Of a stretch of 17,856 nucleotides of DNA, positions 1 through 8,056 are shown piece after piece; within the stretch, counting starts at the first letter, position 1, and the number at the start of each line of letters is the position of its first letter. Below the pieces are notes generated by a model that did no database searches, had not been told where the DNA came from, and saw only the letters and a program-made list of their open reading frames with translations. This DNA comes from an uncultured Lachnospiraceae bacterium (GTDB lineage Bacteria; Bacillota; Clostridia; Lachnospirales; Lachnospiraceae): positions 1 through 17,856 of the forward strand of contig CACXFD010000204.1 of NCBI GenBank assembly GCA_902766845.1, given 5' to 3'. The translations under genes were made by a program, and so were the position numbers.

Positions 1-29
1 CGCCGGGCTGTGAGGCCCGGGTGAGCCGG

Positions 30-63
30 ACCGGTGCGGGGCGCCTGCCCTGCACCGGTCTTT
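30..63 (+). terminator. Weak intrinsic terminator of an upstream gene
   Basis: A 12-bp stem (30-41 with 48-59, one G-T wobble, loop of 6) begins ACCGGTGC and is followed by CTTT. It probably closes a gene lying left of the window. Bases 1-29 could be the last codons of that gene, but all frames are too short to judge. The poor T-tract keeps confidence moderate. Confidence 0.45.
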
Positions 64-138
64 CGCGCTGTAAAACGGGCGGCTGTGCGGGAAAACGGCG
101 GGCCGCGCGGCTGAAACGGACGTCAGGAGGAGCGCCAC

Positions 139-636
139 ATGGAAAAGAAGAAAAAGGTCAACTGGAAAGAACTGTTTCTGTTTACCAAAGAGGGCCGAAT
201 CAAGAATCTGGACCTGATGTACGGATTCTTTCTGGGCGTGGCGCTGATCGCGGTCAGCTTCCTGATCGGGAACCGCCTGACGATGCTGTTCGAGACGCTG
301 CTGGCCGGACAGAGCCGGGCCGTCAAGAACCTGGCGGACACGCTGGTCCCGATGCTGCTGTGCCTCCTGATCGTATGGGGGCTGTTCCGCGTGATCCCGA
401 AAAAGGTCACGGTCCTGCTGGCCTGCTGGATCGTGCTGATCATCACCGCGGCCTTCCTGCTGGTCGTCCTGTTCACCTATGACCGGGAGACGCTGGAGCT
501 GATGTTCATGCCATTCTTCTGCATATTCGGCGTGCCGGCCCTGGCCGATGCGGCCCTCGCGACCGTACTGTACGTGCGGTACCGGCGGACCCTGCCGGCG
601 CTGGCCGATCCGGTCGAAGAAGAGACCGGAGAATAA
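139..636 (+). CDS. Hypothetical four-helix membrane protein
   Basis: A 165-residue protein not recognised as a member of any named family. A basic N-terminus (MEKKKKVNWKELF) precedes four hydrophobic stretches at about residues 29-50, 68-88, 92-113 and 120-143, consistent with an inner-membrane protein with a cytosolic start. The C-terminus is charged and ends in an acidic EEETGE tail. The start is fixed by AGGAGG at 125-130, eight bases upstream. It stands alone between a left-hand hairpin and a terminator at about 657-694. Coding is supported by the good ribosome site, the clean membrane profile and the terminator just after the stop. Function is unknown. Confidence 0.75.
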   Translation: MEKKKKVNWKELFLFTKEGRIKNLDLMYGFFLGVALIAVSFLIGNRLTMLFETLLAGQSRAVKNLADTLVPMLLCLLIVWGLFRVIPKKVTVLLACWIVLIITAAFLLVVLFTYDRETLELMFMPFFCIFGVPALADAALATVLYVRYRRTLPALADPVEEETGE

Positions 637-656
637 GCCGGAGAAGAGTGAGAAAA

Positions 657-694
657 AAGAAAAGAGCCGCGTCCTCTCGGATGCGGCTCTTTTT
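657..694. terminator. Bidirectional intrinsic terminator
   Basis: Arms AAAGAGCCGC (661-670) and GCGGCTCTTT (683-692) form a 10-bp stem, extended by a T-A and a G-T pair inside. A-rich sequence lies on the left and a T-run on the right, so it can stop the membrane-protein transcript and the converging DUF1858 transcript. Confidence 0.85.
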
Positions 695-774
695 GGATGC
701 TTTTTGCGGCCGTACGGGACGGCTGCGCTTTCTTTGGCGCTGCGGCTGGCGCTGCGGGCCGTACCGTGCGGTGC

Positions 775-1050
775 TTACGCCTCTTCGGGCGCGGCCTCCG
801 CGACGACCTCTCCCTGCGCGGGATCTTCTCCCTCGCTGGAGAGCTTCTGGGCGTCAAAGTACTCGTTGATATAAGCAATCAGGTCATCGGGATCGATCCC
901 GTGCACGTAGCAGGCCTCTTCGAGCGTTTCTCCGCTGGCGGCGATGCAGTGGATGCAGTGCATGCCGACGGCCATCAGGATCTCTTCGATCTCCGGCGCC
1001 TGCTGCAGGGCGTCCATGATCATCGTCTCTTTGGTGATGTTGATATCCAT
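775..1050 (-). CDS. DUF1858 domain-containing redox-disulfide protein
   Basis: A 91-residue soluble protein matching the DUF1858 / hybrid-cluster-protein-associated redox disulfide family: a short helical start, then GMHCIHC with the paired cysteines at residues 32 and 35, then the family's ESLEEA-like segment (here GETLEEA) and HGID followed by a final helix. The domain fills about residues 3-68. The last 20 or so residues are an acidic, Ala/Pro-rich tail that I take to be disordered. The family is thought to act in thiol or metal-linked redox chemistry, but the exact role is unknown. AAGGAGG (complement of 1059-1065) lies eight bases from the start. It is monocistronic, with a plausible promoter at 1085-1113 and a shared terminator downstream. 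No hybrid-cluster protein gene is in the window. Confidence 0.88.
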   Translation of the reverse strand: MDINITKETMIMDALQQAPEIEEILMAVGMHCIHCIAASGETLEEACYVHGIDPDDLIAYINEYFDAQKLSSEGEDPAQGEVVAEAAPEEA

Positions 1051-1084
1051 AAAAACAGCCTCCTTTTTTAATTCCGCAACTCAC

Positions 1085-1113
1085 AGCATAACACACCGGC
1101 GGGAAAAAGGCAA
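1085..1113 (-). promoter_or_regulatory. Candidate sigma-A promoter for the DUF1858 gene
   Basis: On the minus strand TTGCCT (1108-1113) is followed after exactly 17 bases by TATGCT (1085-1090). Each hexamer matches 4 of 6 consensus positions. Predicted transcription starts near 1078, giving a leader of about 28 bases that contains the ribosome site. Confidence 0.5.
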
Positions 1114-1217
1114 GAGCCCGCAGGCCCCGCGCGCGAAAACGGAAAGACGGCGCAGCCGCATATACAAAATCCTTATAGAGCATACAGAAATAGAGTATAT
1201 ACAGCCGGCCGGACATA

Positions 1218-1233
1218 TGTTAAACTATTAACA
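1218..1233. promoter_or_regulatory. Palindromic operator candidate upstream of the SDR gene
   Basis: TGTTAA and TTAACA form a perfect 6-bp inverted repeat around a 4-bp spacer, in an AT-rich island of an otherwise GC-rich genome. It sits 36 bp before the dehydrogenase start. A weak promoter (TTATAG 1173-1178, 17 bases, TATATA 1196-1201) would place it about 10-25 bases after transcription start, a normal position for a repressor. No regulator gene is adjacent. Confidence 0.35.
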
Positions 1234-1269
1234 GAAAACATGAGGAATGATCCTCGGGAGGTGTTTCCA

Positions 1270-2043
1270 ATGAACGAGTATTTTGACCTGTCGGGTCGGG
1301 TCGCCATCGTGACCGGCTGCTCCACAGGGCTGGGCGTGCAGATGGCTAAAGCATTGGCGAACCAGGGCGCCATCATCGTTCCCGTGGCCCGCCGGCAGGA
1401 ACTGATCGAAAAAGTCGCAAAAGAGATCTCGGAAGAGTTCGGCGTAGAGACGCTGCCCGTGCGCTGCGATATCACCGATACAGACATGGTGAATGCCATG
1501 GTGGACACGGTCATGGAGAAGTTCGGCCGTGTGGATATCCTCATCAATAACGCAGGCACCGGCGCCGTCGCCCCGGCGGAAGACATCACGGATGATCAGT
1601 TCGCCAACGAAATGAACATCGATCTGTTCGGTTCCTTCAAGGTGGCCCGCGCGGTCGCGAAGAAGGCCATGATCCCGGCGAAATACGGAAGGATCATCAA
1701 TATCGCGTCGATGTACGGTCTTGGCGGAAACAAGATCGCCGGCTCTGCCCCTTATCACGCCGCCAAAGGAGGCGTGGTGAACATGACTCGCGCACTGGCC
1801 GCTGAATGGGGAAAATACGGCATCACCGTGAACTCCATCTGCCCCGGTTACTTCTATACCGACCTGACCCGCGATACGCTGAATTCTGATTTCTTCCAGC
1901 AGAACGCGAAGACCATGATCCCTGAAGAGAGATACGGGGAGGAAGGTGAACTGGATACGGCCGCGATCTTCCTTGCGGCGCCTGCTTCCAGCTACGTGAC
2001 CGGCGTGAACCTGGCTGTGGACGGCGGCTATACGGCCATGTAA
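1270..2043 (+). CDS. SDR family oxidoreductase (gluconate 5-dehydrogenase-like)
   Basis: A 257-residue classical short-chain dehydrogenase with a complete set of motifs: TGCSTGLG cofactor loop (15-22), NNAG (93-96), catalytic Ser147 in IASMYG, Tyr162 and Lys166 in YHAAK, then CPGYFYTDLT and a C-terminal VDGGYTAM typical of the family. It should be a cytosolic NAD(P)(H)-dependent keto/hydroxy oxidoreductase. Overall layout resembles gluconate 5-dehydrogenase (IdnO) and 2-deoxy-3-keto-gluconate dehydrogenase (KduD), but SDR substrates cannot be read from sequence, so no symbol is given. The start at 1270 is preferred over an in-frame ATG at 1240 because GGGAGGTG (1257-1264) lies just upstream and the protein then begins like family members. 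It stands alone, with an operator-like palindrome upstream and a strong terminator downstream. Confidence 0.93.
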   Translation: MNEYFDLSGRVAIVTGCSTGLGVQMAKALANQGAIIVPVARRQELIEKVAKEISEEFGVETLPVRCDITDTDMVNAMVDTVMEKFGRVDILINNAGTGAVAPAEDITDDQFANEMNIDLFGSFKVARAVAKKAMIPAKYGRIINIASMYGLGGNKIAGSAPYHAAKGGVVNMTRALAAEWGKYGITVNSICPGYFYTDLTRDTLNSDFFQQNAKTMIPEERYGEEGELDTAAIFLAAPASSYVTGVNLAVDGGYTAM

Positions 2044-2070
2044 GGCCCATACAATTTCATCGTGTGTTGC

Positions 2071-2097
2071 GGGGGCGGCTGCGGCCGCCCCCTTTTT
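2071..2097 (+). terminator. Strong intrinsic terminator after the SDR gene
   Basis: GGGGGCGGC (2071-2079) pairs perfectly with GCCGCCCCC (2084-2092) around a TGCG loop and is followed directly by five T residues. It separates the dehydrogenase from pth. Confidence 0.92.
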
Positions 2098-2246
2098 CTG
2101 TGCGCTGCGGCGACAGGTGGCGCGGCCGGGCCGGGTTTCACGCGGACCGGCTGCTCGCCGGCTTCAGGCTATCCCTCGGGCCGGCCGCGGCGCGCCTCCG
2201 GCCCCGCCCGGCCGCGGGCCGGGCACCTGCATCGTCATAAAACCGC
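2098..2246. other. GC-rich intergenic stretch with no gene
   Basis: Between the SDR terminator and the pth promoter I see only very GC-rich sequence with many short CCGG/GGCC self-complementary pieces. No reading frame has a ribosome site or recognisable product, and no tRNA or conserved RNA fold is apparent. Confidence 0.5.
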
Positions 2247-2275
2247 GTGACAGCGCGGCGAAGGTGTGATAAAAT
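2247..2275 (+). promoter_or_regulatory. Extended -10 promoter for pth-mfd
   Basis: GTGACA (2247-2252, 5 of 6) is followed after 17 bases by TAAAAT (2270-2275, 5 of 6), with the extended TGN element directly before it. The predicted start near 2282 leaves a leader of about 100 bases rich in GC hairpin-forming sequence. Confidence 0.7.
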
Positions 2276-2381
2276 GAGCCTCGAATAAGAGAAGAGACCC
2301 CGACGCGCACGCGGCGGGGCACTTGCGCGTGCACGCGGACCGGACGCGGCGCGCCGGACAGGCAGATCGGAGGAAGAAGAG

Positions 2382-3068
2382 ATGATCATCATCGCAGGGC
2401 TCGGCAATCCCGGGAAGGAATACGCCGGCACCCGTCATAATACAGGATATACCGCGCTCGACGCGATCGCCCGGCGCGCGGGGATCCGCGTGGAGAGCGT
2501 GAAGTTCCAGGGACTGACCGGTACCGGCATGATCGCCGGGCAGAAGGTCCTGCTGGTCAAACCGATCACCTATATGAACAACAGCGGAGACTGCCTGCGC
2601 GCGGCCGCGGATTACTATCACGTGGAGCCGCAGGACATCTACGTGATCTTCGACGACGCGTGGCTCGCGCCGGGACGGCTCCGGATCCGGAAGCAGGGGT
2701 CGGCCGGCGGCCATAACGGGCTCAAGAGCATCATCAGCCGGCTCGGCACGCAGGAGTTCCCGCGCATTCGCATCGGCATCGGGGAAAAGCCGGCCGGGGC
2801 CGATATGGCCGCGTTCGTGCTGGGCCACGTCCCGTCCGCGGAAAAGCAGCTGATGGCCGACGCGGCCGAGGAAGCCGCGCGGGCCATGGAGATGATCCTG
2901 ACCGACGGGATCGCCGCGGCGATGAACGTGTACAACCGGGATCCGGAGAAAGAGGCGGCAGAAGAGAAGGCCCCGAAGAAGGCAGCGAAGCCGAAGCGGC
3001 CGGAGGACGCGGCTCCGGAGGAGAAGGCTCCGAAGAAGTCGGCCGCGTCCGGAGACGGGGAGGCCTGA
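2382..3068 (+). CDS. pth: Peptidyl-tRNA hydrolase with low-complexity C-terminal tail
   Basis: A 228-residue bacterial Pth that cleaves peptidyl-tRNA released from stalled ribosomes, returning free tRNA. Visible motifs are GLGNPGKEY with Asn9, His19 in GTRHN, the YMNNSG loop (64-69), Asp91 in FDDAW and GGHNGLKS with Asn112. These correspond to the catalytic and peptide-binding residues of the family. The core ends near residue 188; normal Pth is about 185-195 residues. The extra 40 residues are Lys/Ala/Pro/Glu-rich with a repeated EEKAPKK motif and look disordered and basic. The usual DDLDLPxG loop reads DDAWLAPG here, an unusual change next to the active site. AGGAGG-like sequence lies at 2370-2376. 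It sits one base before mfd, the usual Firmicute arrangement. Confidence 0.96.
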   Translation: MIIIAGLGNPGKEYAGTRHNTGYTALDAIARRAGIRVESVKFQGLTGTGMIAGQKVLLVKPITYMNNSGDCLRAAADYYHVEPQDIYVIFDDAWLAPGRLRIRKQGSAGGHNGLKSIISRLGTQEFPRIRIGIGEKPAGADMAAFVLGHVPSAEKQLMADAAEEAARAMEMILTDGIAAAMNVYNRDPEKEAAEEKAPKKAAKPKRPEDAAPEEKAPKKSAASGDGEA

Positions 3069-3069
3069 C

Positions 3070-6000
3070 GTGAAGATCCGTATCCTTGAGACGCCGTTTG
3101 CCTCGCTCCACAGTCTGGAGGAGGCGGCGGACCTGCTGCGGCAGGGAAAGAGCGCGGCCCTGACCGGCTGCGCCGACGCGGCCAAGCCCCATCTGGCCGC
3201 GGGCCTGTGGGAGCAGTCGGGCCCGGCCGGCCGGATGCCGGCAGTGCCGGCGGAGGCAGCCGGGGAACCGGGCCCGGACGGACCGCTCCGTCCGGCCCCG
3301 GCCCTCGTGGTCACCTATTCGGACCAGCGCGCGCGGGAACTGGCCGCGGACCTGCAGGCCCTGACCGGACAGGCCGTCCTGTATCCGGCGCGGGACCTGC
3401 TGTTCTTCAGCGCCAACGTGCACGGAAACGCGCTGACCGTGCAGCGGCTCGGCGTCGTGCGTACCCTGCTCGAAGGCCGCGCGGGCCTCATCGTCACGAC
3501 CGTGGACGGCCTGATGGACCCGCTGATGGCACGCGAAGAGCTCGAGCGGGAGGGCCTGAGGCTCGCGGTCGGTGAGGAGGCCCCGCTCGAGGAGATCCGC
3601 CGCACCCTGGTCCATCTGGGCTATGAGAACACCGGGCGCGTCGAAGAGGCCGGCCAGTTCTCGGTGCGGGGCGGGATCGTCGATATCTTCCCGCTGACCG
3701 AGGAGACGCCGGTCCGCGTCGAGCTCTGGGGCGACGAGATCGATTCGATCCGCGCCTTCGATGCGCAGAGCCAGCGCTCGGTCGAGAACCTGCAGGAGAT
3801 CACCGTGCGTCCGGCCGCGGAGCTCATCGTGTCCGATGAAGAGATGCGGCGGGGCCTCGAAAGGGTCCGCAAAGACGCGAAGGCCGGGGCGGACGCGCTC
3901 AAGAAACAGGGAAAGCGCGAAGAGGCGGCCAGGCTCCTGGCCGCGGCATCGGAGCTCGAAGAGGGCCTTACGGAGGGCTGGGTCAGCCATGTCCCCGAGG
4001 GCTATATCGGATATTTCAAGGAAAAGACAGAGAGCTTCCTTTCATATTTCCCGGCTGAGAGCCGGATCATCCTGGATGAACCGCAGCGCATCCTCGAGAG
4101 CGCGAAGCTCTTATCGACGGAATTTCGCGAGGGGATGGAGGGCCGGTTGCTGGCCGGCCAGCTGCTGGCGGGCCAGGCGGACCTGATGACCGGGCCGGAC
4201 GAGCTGTTCGAACAGCTTTCGGCGCGGCGGTGCGTCCTGCTCTCGGGGCTCGACGGCCGGTTCGAACAGATTCCGGCCGTGCGCTGCGCGCTGGATGCGC
4301 AGGGCATGCCGTCCTATCAGAACCATGTGGACGAACTGGTGCGGGACCTGAAAAAATGGCAGGAGAAGAAGTACCGGGTCGTGCTGCTGTCGCCCTCGCG
4401 CACGCGCGCGGAGCGTCTCGCGGGCGACCTGCGGGAGTACGGCCTGTCGGTGCGCTACGGCGCGACCGGGGAAGAGACGGTCGGCCCGGGCGAGCTTTTA
4501 GTCACGCAGGGGACGCTGACGAACGGCTTCCAGTATCCGCTGATCCGCTTCATCGTCCTGACCGAAGGCGACCTGTTCGGAGGCGAGCGCAGGCGCAGCC
4601 GCCGCAGCCGTCCGAAATACGAAGGAACGCAGATCGCGAACTTTACCGAGCTGTCGGTCGGCGACTATGTCGTGCATGAGAACCACGGCCTCGGGATCTA
4701 CCAGGGCATGGAGAAGGTCACGAGCCAGGGCGTCACGAAGGATTACCTGAAGATCGCCTACGCGAACGACGCGGCGCTCTTCGTGCCGGTCACGCAGATG
4801 GATCTCGTGCAGAAATACGCGGGGGCCGACGCGCGCGCCCCGAAGCTCTCCCGCCTCGGCGGCACCGAGTGGGAGAAGACCAAGACGCGCGTCAAGCACG
4901 CGGTGCGCGACATCGCCGCGGACCTCGTGAAGCTCTACGCCGCGCGGCAGCAGTCGAACGGCTACGCCTTCGGCGAGGATACGGTCTGGCAGCGCGAGTT
5001 CGAGGAACTGTTCCCGTTCGAGGAGACCGAGGACCAGAAGCGGGCCATCGCCGACACCAAGGCGGACATGGAATCGCACAAGATCATGGACCGGCTGATC
5101 TGCGGGGACGTGGGCTACGGCAAGACCGAGATCGCCCTGCGGGCCGCGTTCAAGGCCGTCCAGGAGAGCAAGCAGGTCGTGATGCTGGTCCCGACGACGA
5201 TCCTCGCGCAGCAGCATTACAACACCTTCGTCCAGCGCATGAAGGGGTACCCGGTCACGGTCGCCCTGCTGTCGCGCTTCCAGAGCGCGTCGGAGCAGAA
5301 GAAGATCCTCGAAGAGACGGAGAAGGGCTTCGTCGACGTGCTGATCGGGACGCACCGGGTCCTGTCGAAGGACGTCCGGTTCAAGGATCTGGGCCTGCTG
5401 ATCGTCGACGAGGAGCAGCGTTTCGGCGTCTCCCATAAAGAGAAGATCAAGCGGCTGCGCGAGAACGTCGACGTGCTGACGCTGTCCGCCACGCCGATCC
5501 CGCGGACGCTCCATATGAGCCTGGCCGGGATCCGCGACATGAGCGTGCTCGAGGAGCCGCCGCAGGACCGCGTGCCGATCCAGACCTATGTGATGGAATA
5601 TTCGGACGAGATGGTGCGCGAGGCCATCCGCCGCGAGATGGGCCGCGGGGGCCAGGTCTATTATGTATACAACCGGGTCAAGGACATCGCGGACGTGACC
5701 GCGCGCCTGCAGGCCCTGCTCCCGGAGGCCGTCATCGTCAGTGCGCACGGCCAGATGCCCGAGAGAAGCCTCGAGAAGATCATGCTGGATTTCATGAACC
5801 GCGAGATCGACGTCCTGGTCTCGACGACGATCATCGAGACCGGCCTCGACATCTCGAACGTCAATACGATCATCATCCACGATGCGGACCGCTTCGGTCT
5901 CTCGCAGCTCTACCAGCTGCGCGGGCGCGTGGGCCGCTCGAGCCGGACCGCCTACGCGTTCCTGCTCTACCGGCGCAACAAGCTCCTGAAGGAGGTCGCC

Positions 6001-6675
6001 GAGAAGCGCCTGCAGGCCATCCGGGAATATACCGAGCTCGGCAGCGGGATCCGGATCGCGATGCGCGACCTCGAGATCCGCGGCGCCGGCAATGTCCTTG
6101 GCGCCGAGCAGCACGGCCATATGGAAGCGGTCGGGTATGACCTCTACTGCAAGCTCCTCAACCAGGCCGTGAAGCTCCAGAAGAACGGCGCGCGGCAGGA
6201 GGACGAGGATTTCGAGACGAGCGTGGACGTGGCGATGGACGCGTTCATCCCGCCGTCCTACATCCGCAGCGAGGCGCTCAAACTCGAGGTCTACAAGCGC
6301 ATCGCGGCCATCCGCACGCCCGAGGAGTACGACGATATCCAGGACGAGCTGACGGACCGCTTCGGCGATATCCCGCAGGCCGTCGAGAACCTGCTGCAGG
6401 TGTCGCTGCTGCGCGCCCGCGCCCACGAAGCCGAGATCCGCGAGATCACGGGCGGGCGCGCCGGCCTGCGCTTCGCGATGCAGCCGCAGGCCCGCCTGCA
6501 GGCGGAGAAGATCCCGGACGTCATCGCGTCGTTCAAGGGTGATCTGCTGTTCCATCCGGCGCCGTCTCCGGCGTTCTCGCTGATCGGTCCGCGCGGCGGC
6601 TGGACCACGACGCCGCAGATGCTGGCGGCCGCGCGGGCCGTGGCGGATGCGCTGGCCGCGGTACGGTTGCCGTGA
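3070..6675 (+). CDS. mfd: Transcription-repair coupling factor Mfd
   Basis: A 1201-residue SF2 translocase that removes RNA polymerase stalled at DNA lesions and recruits UvrA. Domain order is intact: a UvrB-like N-terminal module (about 1-350), an RNA-polymerase-interaction domain around residues 525-600 (VGDYVVHENHGLGIYQG), the RecA-like motor with Walker A GDVGYGKT (679-686) and DEEQRFGV (780-787), the second motor half with QLRGRVGRS, and a C-terminal TRCF/D7 domain. A Gly/Pro/Ala-rich insert at about residues 50-78 lengthens the N-terminal module compared with typical 1150-1180-residue Mfd. The start is GTG, one base after the pth stop, so translation is probably coupled. The weak hairpin after the stop (6678-6695) lacks a T-tract. 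Confidence 0.98.
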   Translation: MKIRILETPFASLHSLEEAADLLRQGKSAALTGCADAAKPHLAAGLWEQSGPAGRMPAVPAEAAGEPGPDGPLRPAPALVVTYSDQRARELAADLQALTGQAVLYPARDLLFFSANVHGNALTVQRLGVVRTLLEGRAGLIVTTVDGLMDPLMAREELEREGLRLAVGEEAPLEEIRRTLVHLGYENTGRVEEAGQFSVRGGIVDIFPLTEETPVRVELWGDEIDSIRAFDAQSQRSVENLQEITVRPAAELIVSDEEMRRGLERVRKDAKAGADALKKQGKREEAARLLAAASELEEGLTEGWVSHVPEGYIGYFKEKTESFLSYFPAESRIILDEPQRILESAKLLSTEFREGMEGRLLAGQLLAGQADLMTGPDELFEQLSARRCVLLSGLDGRFEQIPAVRCALDAQGMPSYQNHVDELVRDLKKWQEKKYRVVLLSPSRTRAERLAGDLREYGLSVRYGATGEETVGPGELLVTQGTLTNGFQYPLIRFIVLTEGDLFGGERRRSRRSRPKYEGTQIANFTELSVGDYVVHENHGLGIYQGMEKVTSQGVTKDYLKIAYANDAALFVPVTQMDLVQKYAGADARAPKLSRLGGTEWEKTKTRVKHAVRDIAADLVKLYAARQQSNGYAFGEDTVWQREFEELFPFEETEDQKRAIADTKADMESHKIMDRLICGDVGYGKTEIALRAAFKAVQESKQVVMLVPTTILAQQHYNTFVQRMKGYPVTVALLSRFQSASEQKKILEETEKGFVDVLIGTHRVLSKDVRFKDLGLLIVDEEQRFGVSHKEKIKRLRENVDVLTLSATPIPRTLHMSLAGIRDMSVLEEPPQDRVPIQTYVMEYSDEMVREAIRREMGRGGQVYYVYNRVKDIADVTARLQALLPEAVIVSAHGQMPERSLEKIMLDFMNREIDVLVSTTIIETGLDISNVNTIIIHDADRFGLSQLYQLRGRVGRSSRTAYAFLLYRRNKLLKEVAEKRLQAIREYTELGSGIRIAMRDLEIRGAGNVLGAEQHGHMEAVGYDLYCKLLNQAVKLQKNGARQEDEDFETSVDVAMDAFIPPSYIRSEALKLEVYKRIAAIRTPEEYDDIQDELTDRFGDIPQAVENLLQVSLLRARAHEAEIREITGGRAGLRFAMQPQARLQAEKIPDVIASFKGDLLFHPAPSPAFSLIGPRGGWTTTPQMLAAARAVADALAAVRLP

Positions 6676-6722
6676 GACCGGGCCGGCGAGCCCGGCGGCA
6701 TCGGCCGGATCCGCATAAATAC

Positions 6723-6751
6723 TTGCCAAAACCGAACATTTGTATTATAAT
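6723..6751 (+). promoter_or_regulatory. Sigma-A promoter for the lipoprotein gene
   Basis: TTGCCA (6723-6728) and a perfect TATAAT (6746-6751) are separated by exactly 17 bases. Transcription would start near 6758, giving a leader of about 33 bases with AAGGAGG. This makes the lipoprotein independent of mfd. Confidence 0.85.
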
Positions 6752-6790
6752 GAGCGGACGGGTGACTGAACTCGCCCAAGGAGGATGCTC

Positions 6791-8056
6791 ATGAAACGTT
6801 TGATCAGAAGCGGACAGGCGCTGTGCCTCTGCGTCGTCCTGCTCGTCGGACTGCTGGCCGGCTGCTCTTCGCAGCGGGTGCCGTCCAACCTGAAACCCGA
6901 GGATTACGCGACCACCGTCGTCGCGACGTTCGGGGACCAGAAGATCTATATGAACGAGGCGAACCTCTTTGCCCGCCTGCAGCAGTTTTACAGCGAGGTC
7001 GTGTATTCGTCGTTCTTCGGAACGGATTTCTGGGAGACGGAGATCTCGAGCGGCGTGACGCTGGAAGCCACGGTGAAGGAAGAGGTCATGGCGGCCATCC
7101 TGCAGACGTATCTGCTGAACTCCCACGCGCAGGAGCTGGGCGTGGAACTTTCGGACGCGGACCGCGCGAAGGTGGCGGACGCCGTGAAGGATTTCTTCGC
7201 TACGTCGGATGAGAAGCTGATCCAGGCGGCCAACGTGACGGAAGAGGAACTGACGCAGATCTATGAACGCAACGCGCTCGCGAACCTCGTGTACCAGGCC
7301 ATCGCGGACCAGATCGACACCGCGGTCTCCGAAGAGGAGTCCCGCCAGCTGACCGTCAAGTACGTGCTCTTCAAGGAAGAGACGCCGGCGGAGACGCAGC
7401 CTGCGGACGGCGAGACCCAGGCGGAAACGGACGCGGCAGACGCGGAGACAGAGCCCGCGGATACGCGCACTCCCAAGGAAAAGGCTCAGGATCTCGTACG
7501 GCTGCTGGAAGCCGGACAGGAGATCGATGACGCGGTCACGGAAGCGGACGGGACCGTGAGCACGGCCTCCTTCACCCGCTCGGACGCCACGCAGACCGGT
7601 CTGGCCGGCGAGTGCATCAAGATGGCGACCGGCGAGAACAAAGTCGTGGAAGTCGAGGGCACCGGTTTTTACGCGGTCCACTGCGTGACGGATAATGATG
7701 AAACGGCCACCGCCTCCAAGGTGGAGCAGATCCTGACGCAGCGCCGCGCCGCGAAGTTCTCCGAGACGGTCACGGAATGGCAGAAGACCATGCCGGAATT
7801 CAAGGTCGTGGACGCGGCCTGGAATCAGATCCGTTTCGCCGGCAATGCGATCTATGATCCGGAAACGTCCACGATCCCTTCGGAAGAGGGAACCGAGGGC
7901 GCCACGGAAGAAGCTACGGAAGCCGCCACCGAGGCAGCTACGGAAGCGGCCACCGAGGCGGACACGGAAGCGGCTACGGAAGCCGCCACCGAGGCAGACA
8001 CGGAAGCGGCCACCGAGGCGGACACCGAAACTGCCACCGAGGCGGACACGGAATAA
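6791..8056 (+). CDS. Parvulin/SurA-like lipoprotein with Thr-Glu-Ala repeat tail
   Basis: A 421-residue secreted lipoprotein. The signal peptide ends in the lipobox LLAGC, with Cys25 as the lipidation site. Residues about 40-195 form a helical SurA/PrsA N-like region. The segment beginning LTVKYVLFKEE resembles the first strand of a parvulin prolyl isomerase domain; after an acidic Pro/Thr/Glu insert (about 199-228) the pattern resumes with KAQDLVRLLEAGQEIDDAV and GTGFYAVHCV. It is therefore a divergent PpiC-type domain, and catalytic activity is uncertain. The last 55 or so residues are a near-periodic TEA/DTEA repeat. The start at 6791 is preferred over the ATG at 6785 because AAGGAGG (6778-6784) would overlap the latter. 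A parvulin-like gene after mfd is common in Clostridia. Its likely role is folding of exported proteins. Confidence 0.85.
   Translation: MKRLIRSGQALCLCVVLLVGLLAGCSSQRVPSNLKPEDYATTVVATFGDQKIYMNEANLFARLQQFYSEVVYSSFFGTDFWETEISSGVTLEATVKEEVMAAILQTYLLNSHAQELGVELSDADRAKVADAVKDFFATSDEKLIQAANVTEEELTQIYERNALANLVYQAIADQIDTAVSEEESRQLTVKYVLFKEETPAETQPADGETQAETDAADAETEPADTRTPKEKAQDLVRLLEAGQEIDDAVTEADGTVSTASFTRSDATQTGLAGECIKMATGENKVVEVEGTGFYAVHCVTDNDETATASKVEQILTQRRAAKFSETVTEWQKTMPEFKVVDAAWNQIRFAGNAIYDPETSTIPSEEGTEGATEEATEAATEAATEAATEADTEAATEAATEADTEAATEADTETATEADTE
7890..8055 (+). repeat. 12-nt-period coding repeat (X-T-E-A units)
   Basis: About 13 tandem 12-base units encode ATEA or DTEA four-residue repeats at the lipoprotein C-terminus. 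Synonymous codons alternate (GCC ACC GAG with GCT ACG GAA), so units differ in DNA while the protein pattern is kept. Pure tandem arrays like this can change length by slippage. Confidence 0.9.

Noticed and set aside
6678..6695. Hairpin CCGGGC/GCCCGG after the mfd stop as a terminator
   Set aside because: Only six base pairs with no T-tract, so I do not call it a terminator.
4498..6729. 743-codon open frame on the minus strand opposite mfd
   Set aside because: It is the antisense of a gene with full Mfd motifs. High GC content removes stop codons on the opposite strand; the product is Arg/Asp/Leu-rich with no domain.
7890..8055. Possible CRISPR-like array
   Set aside because: The repeats are in-frame 12-base coding units with no spacers.
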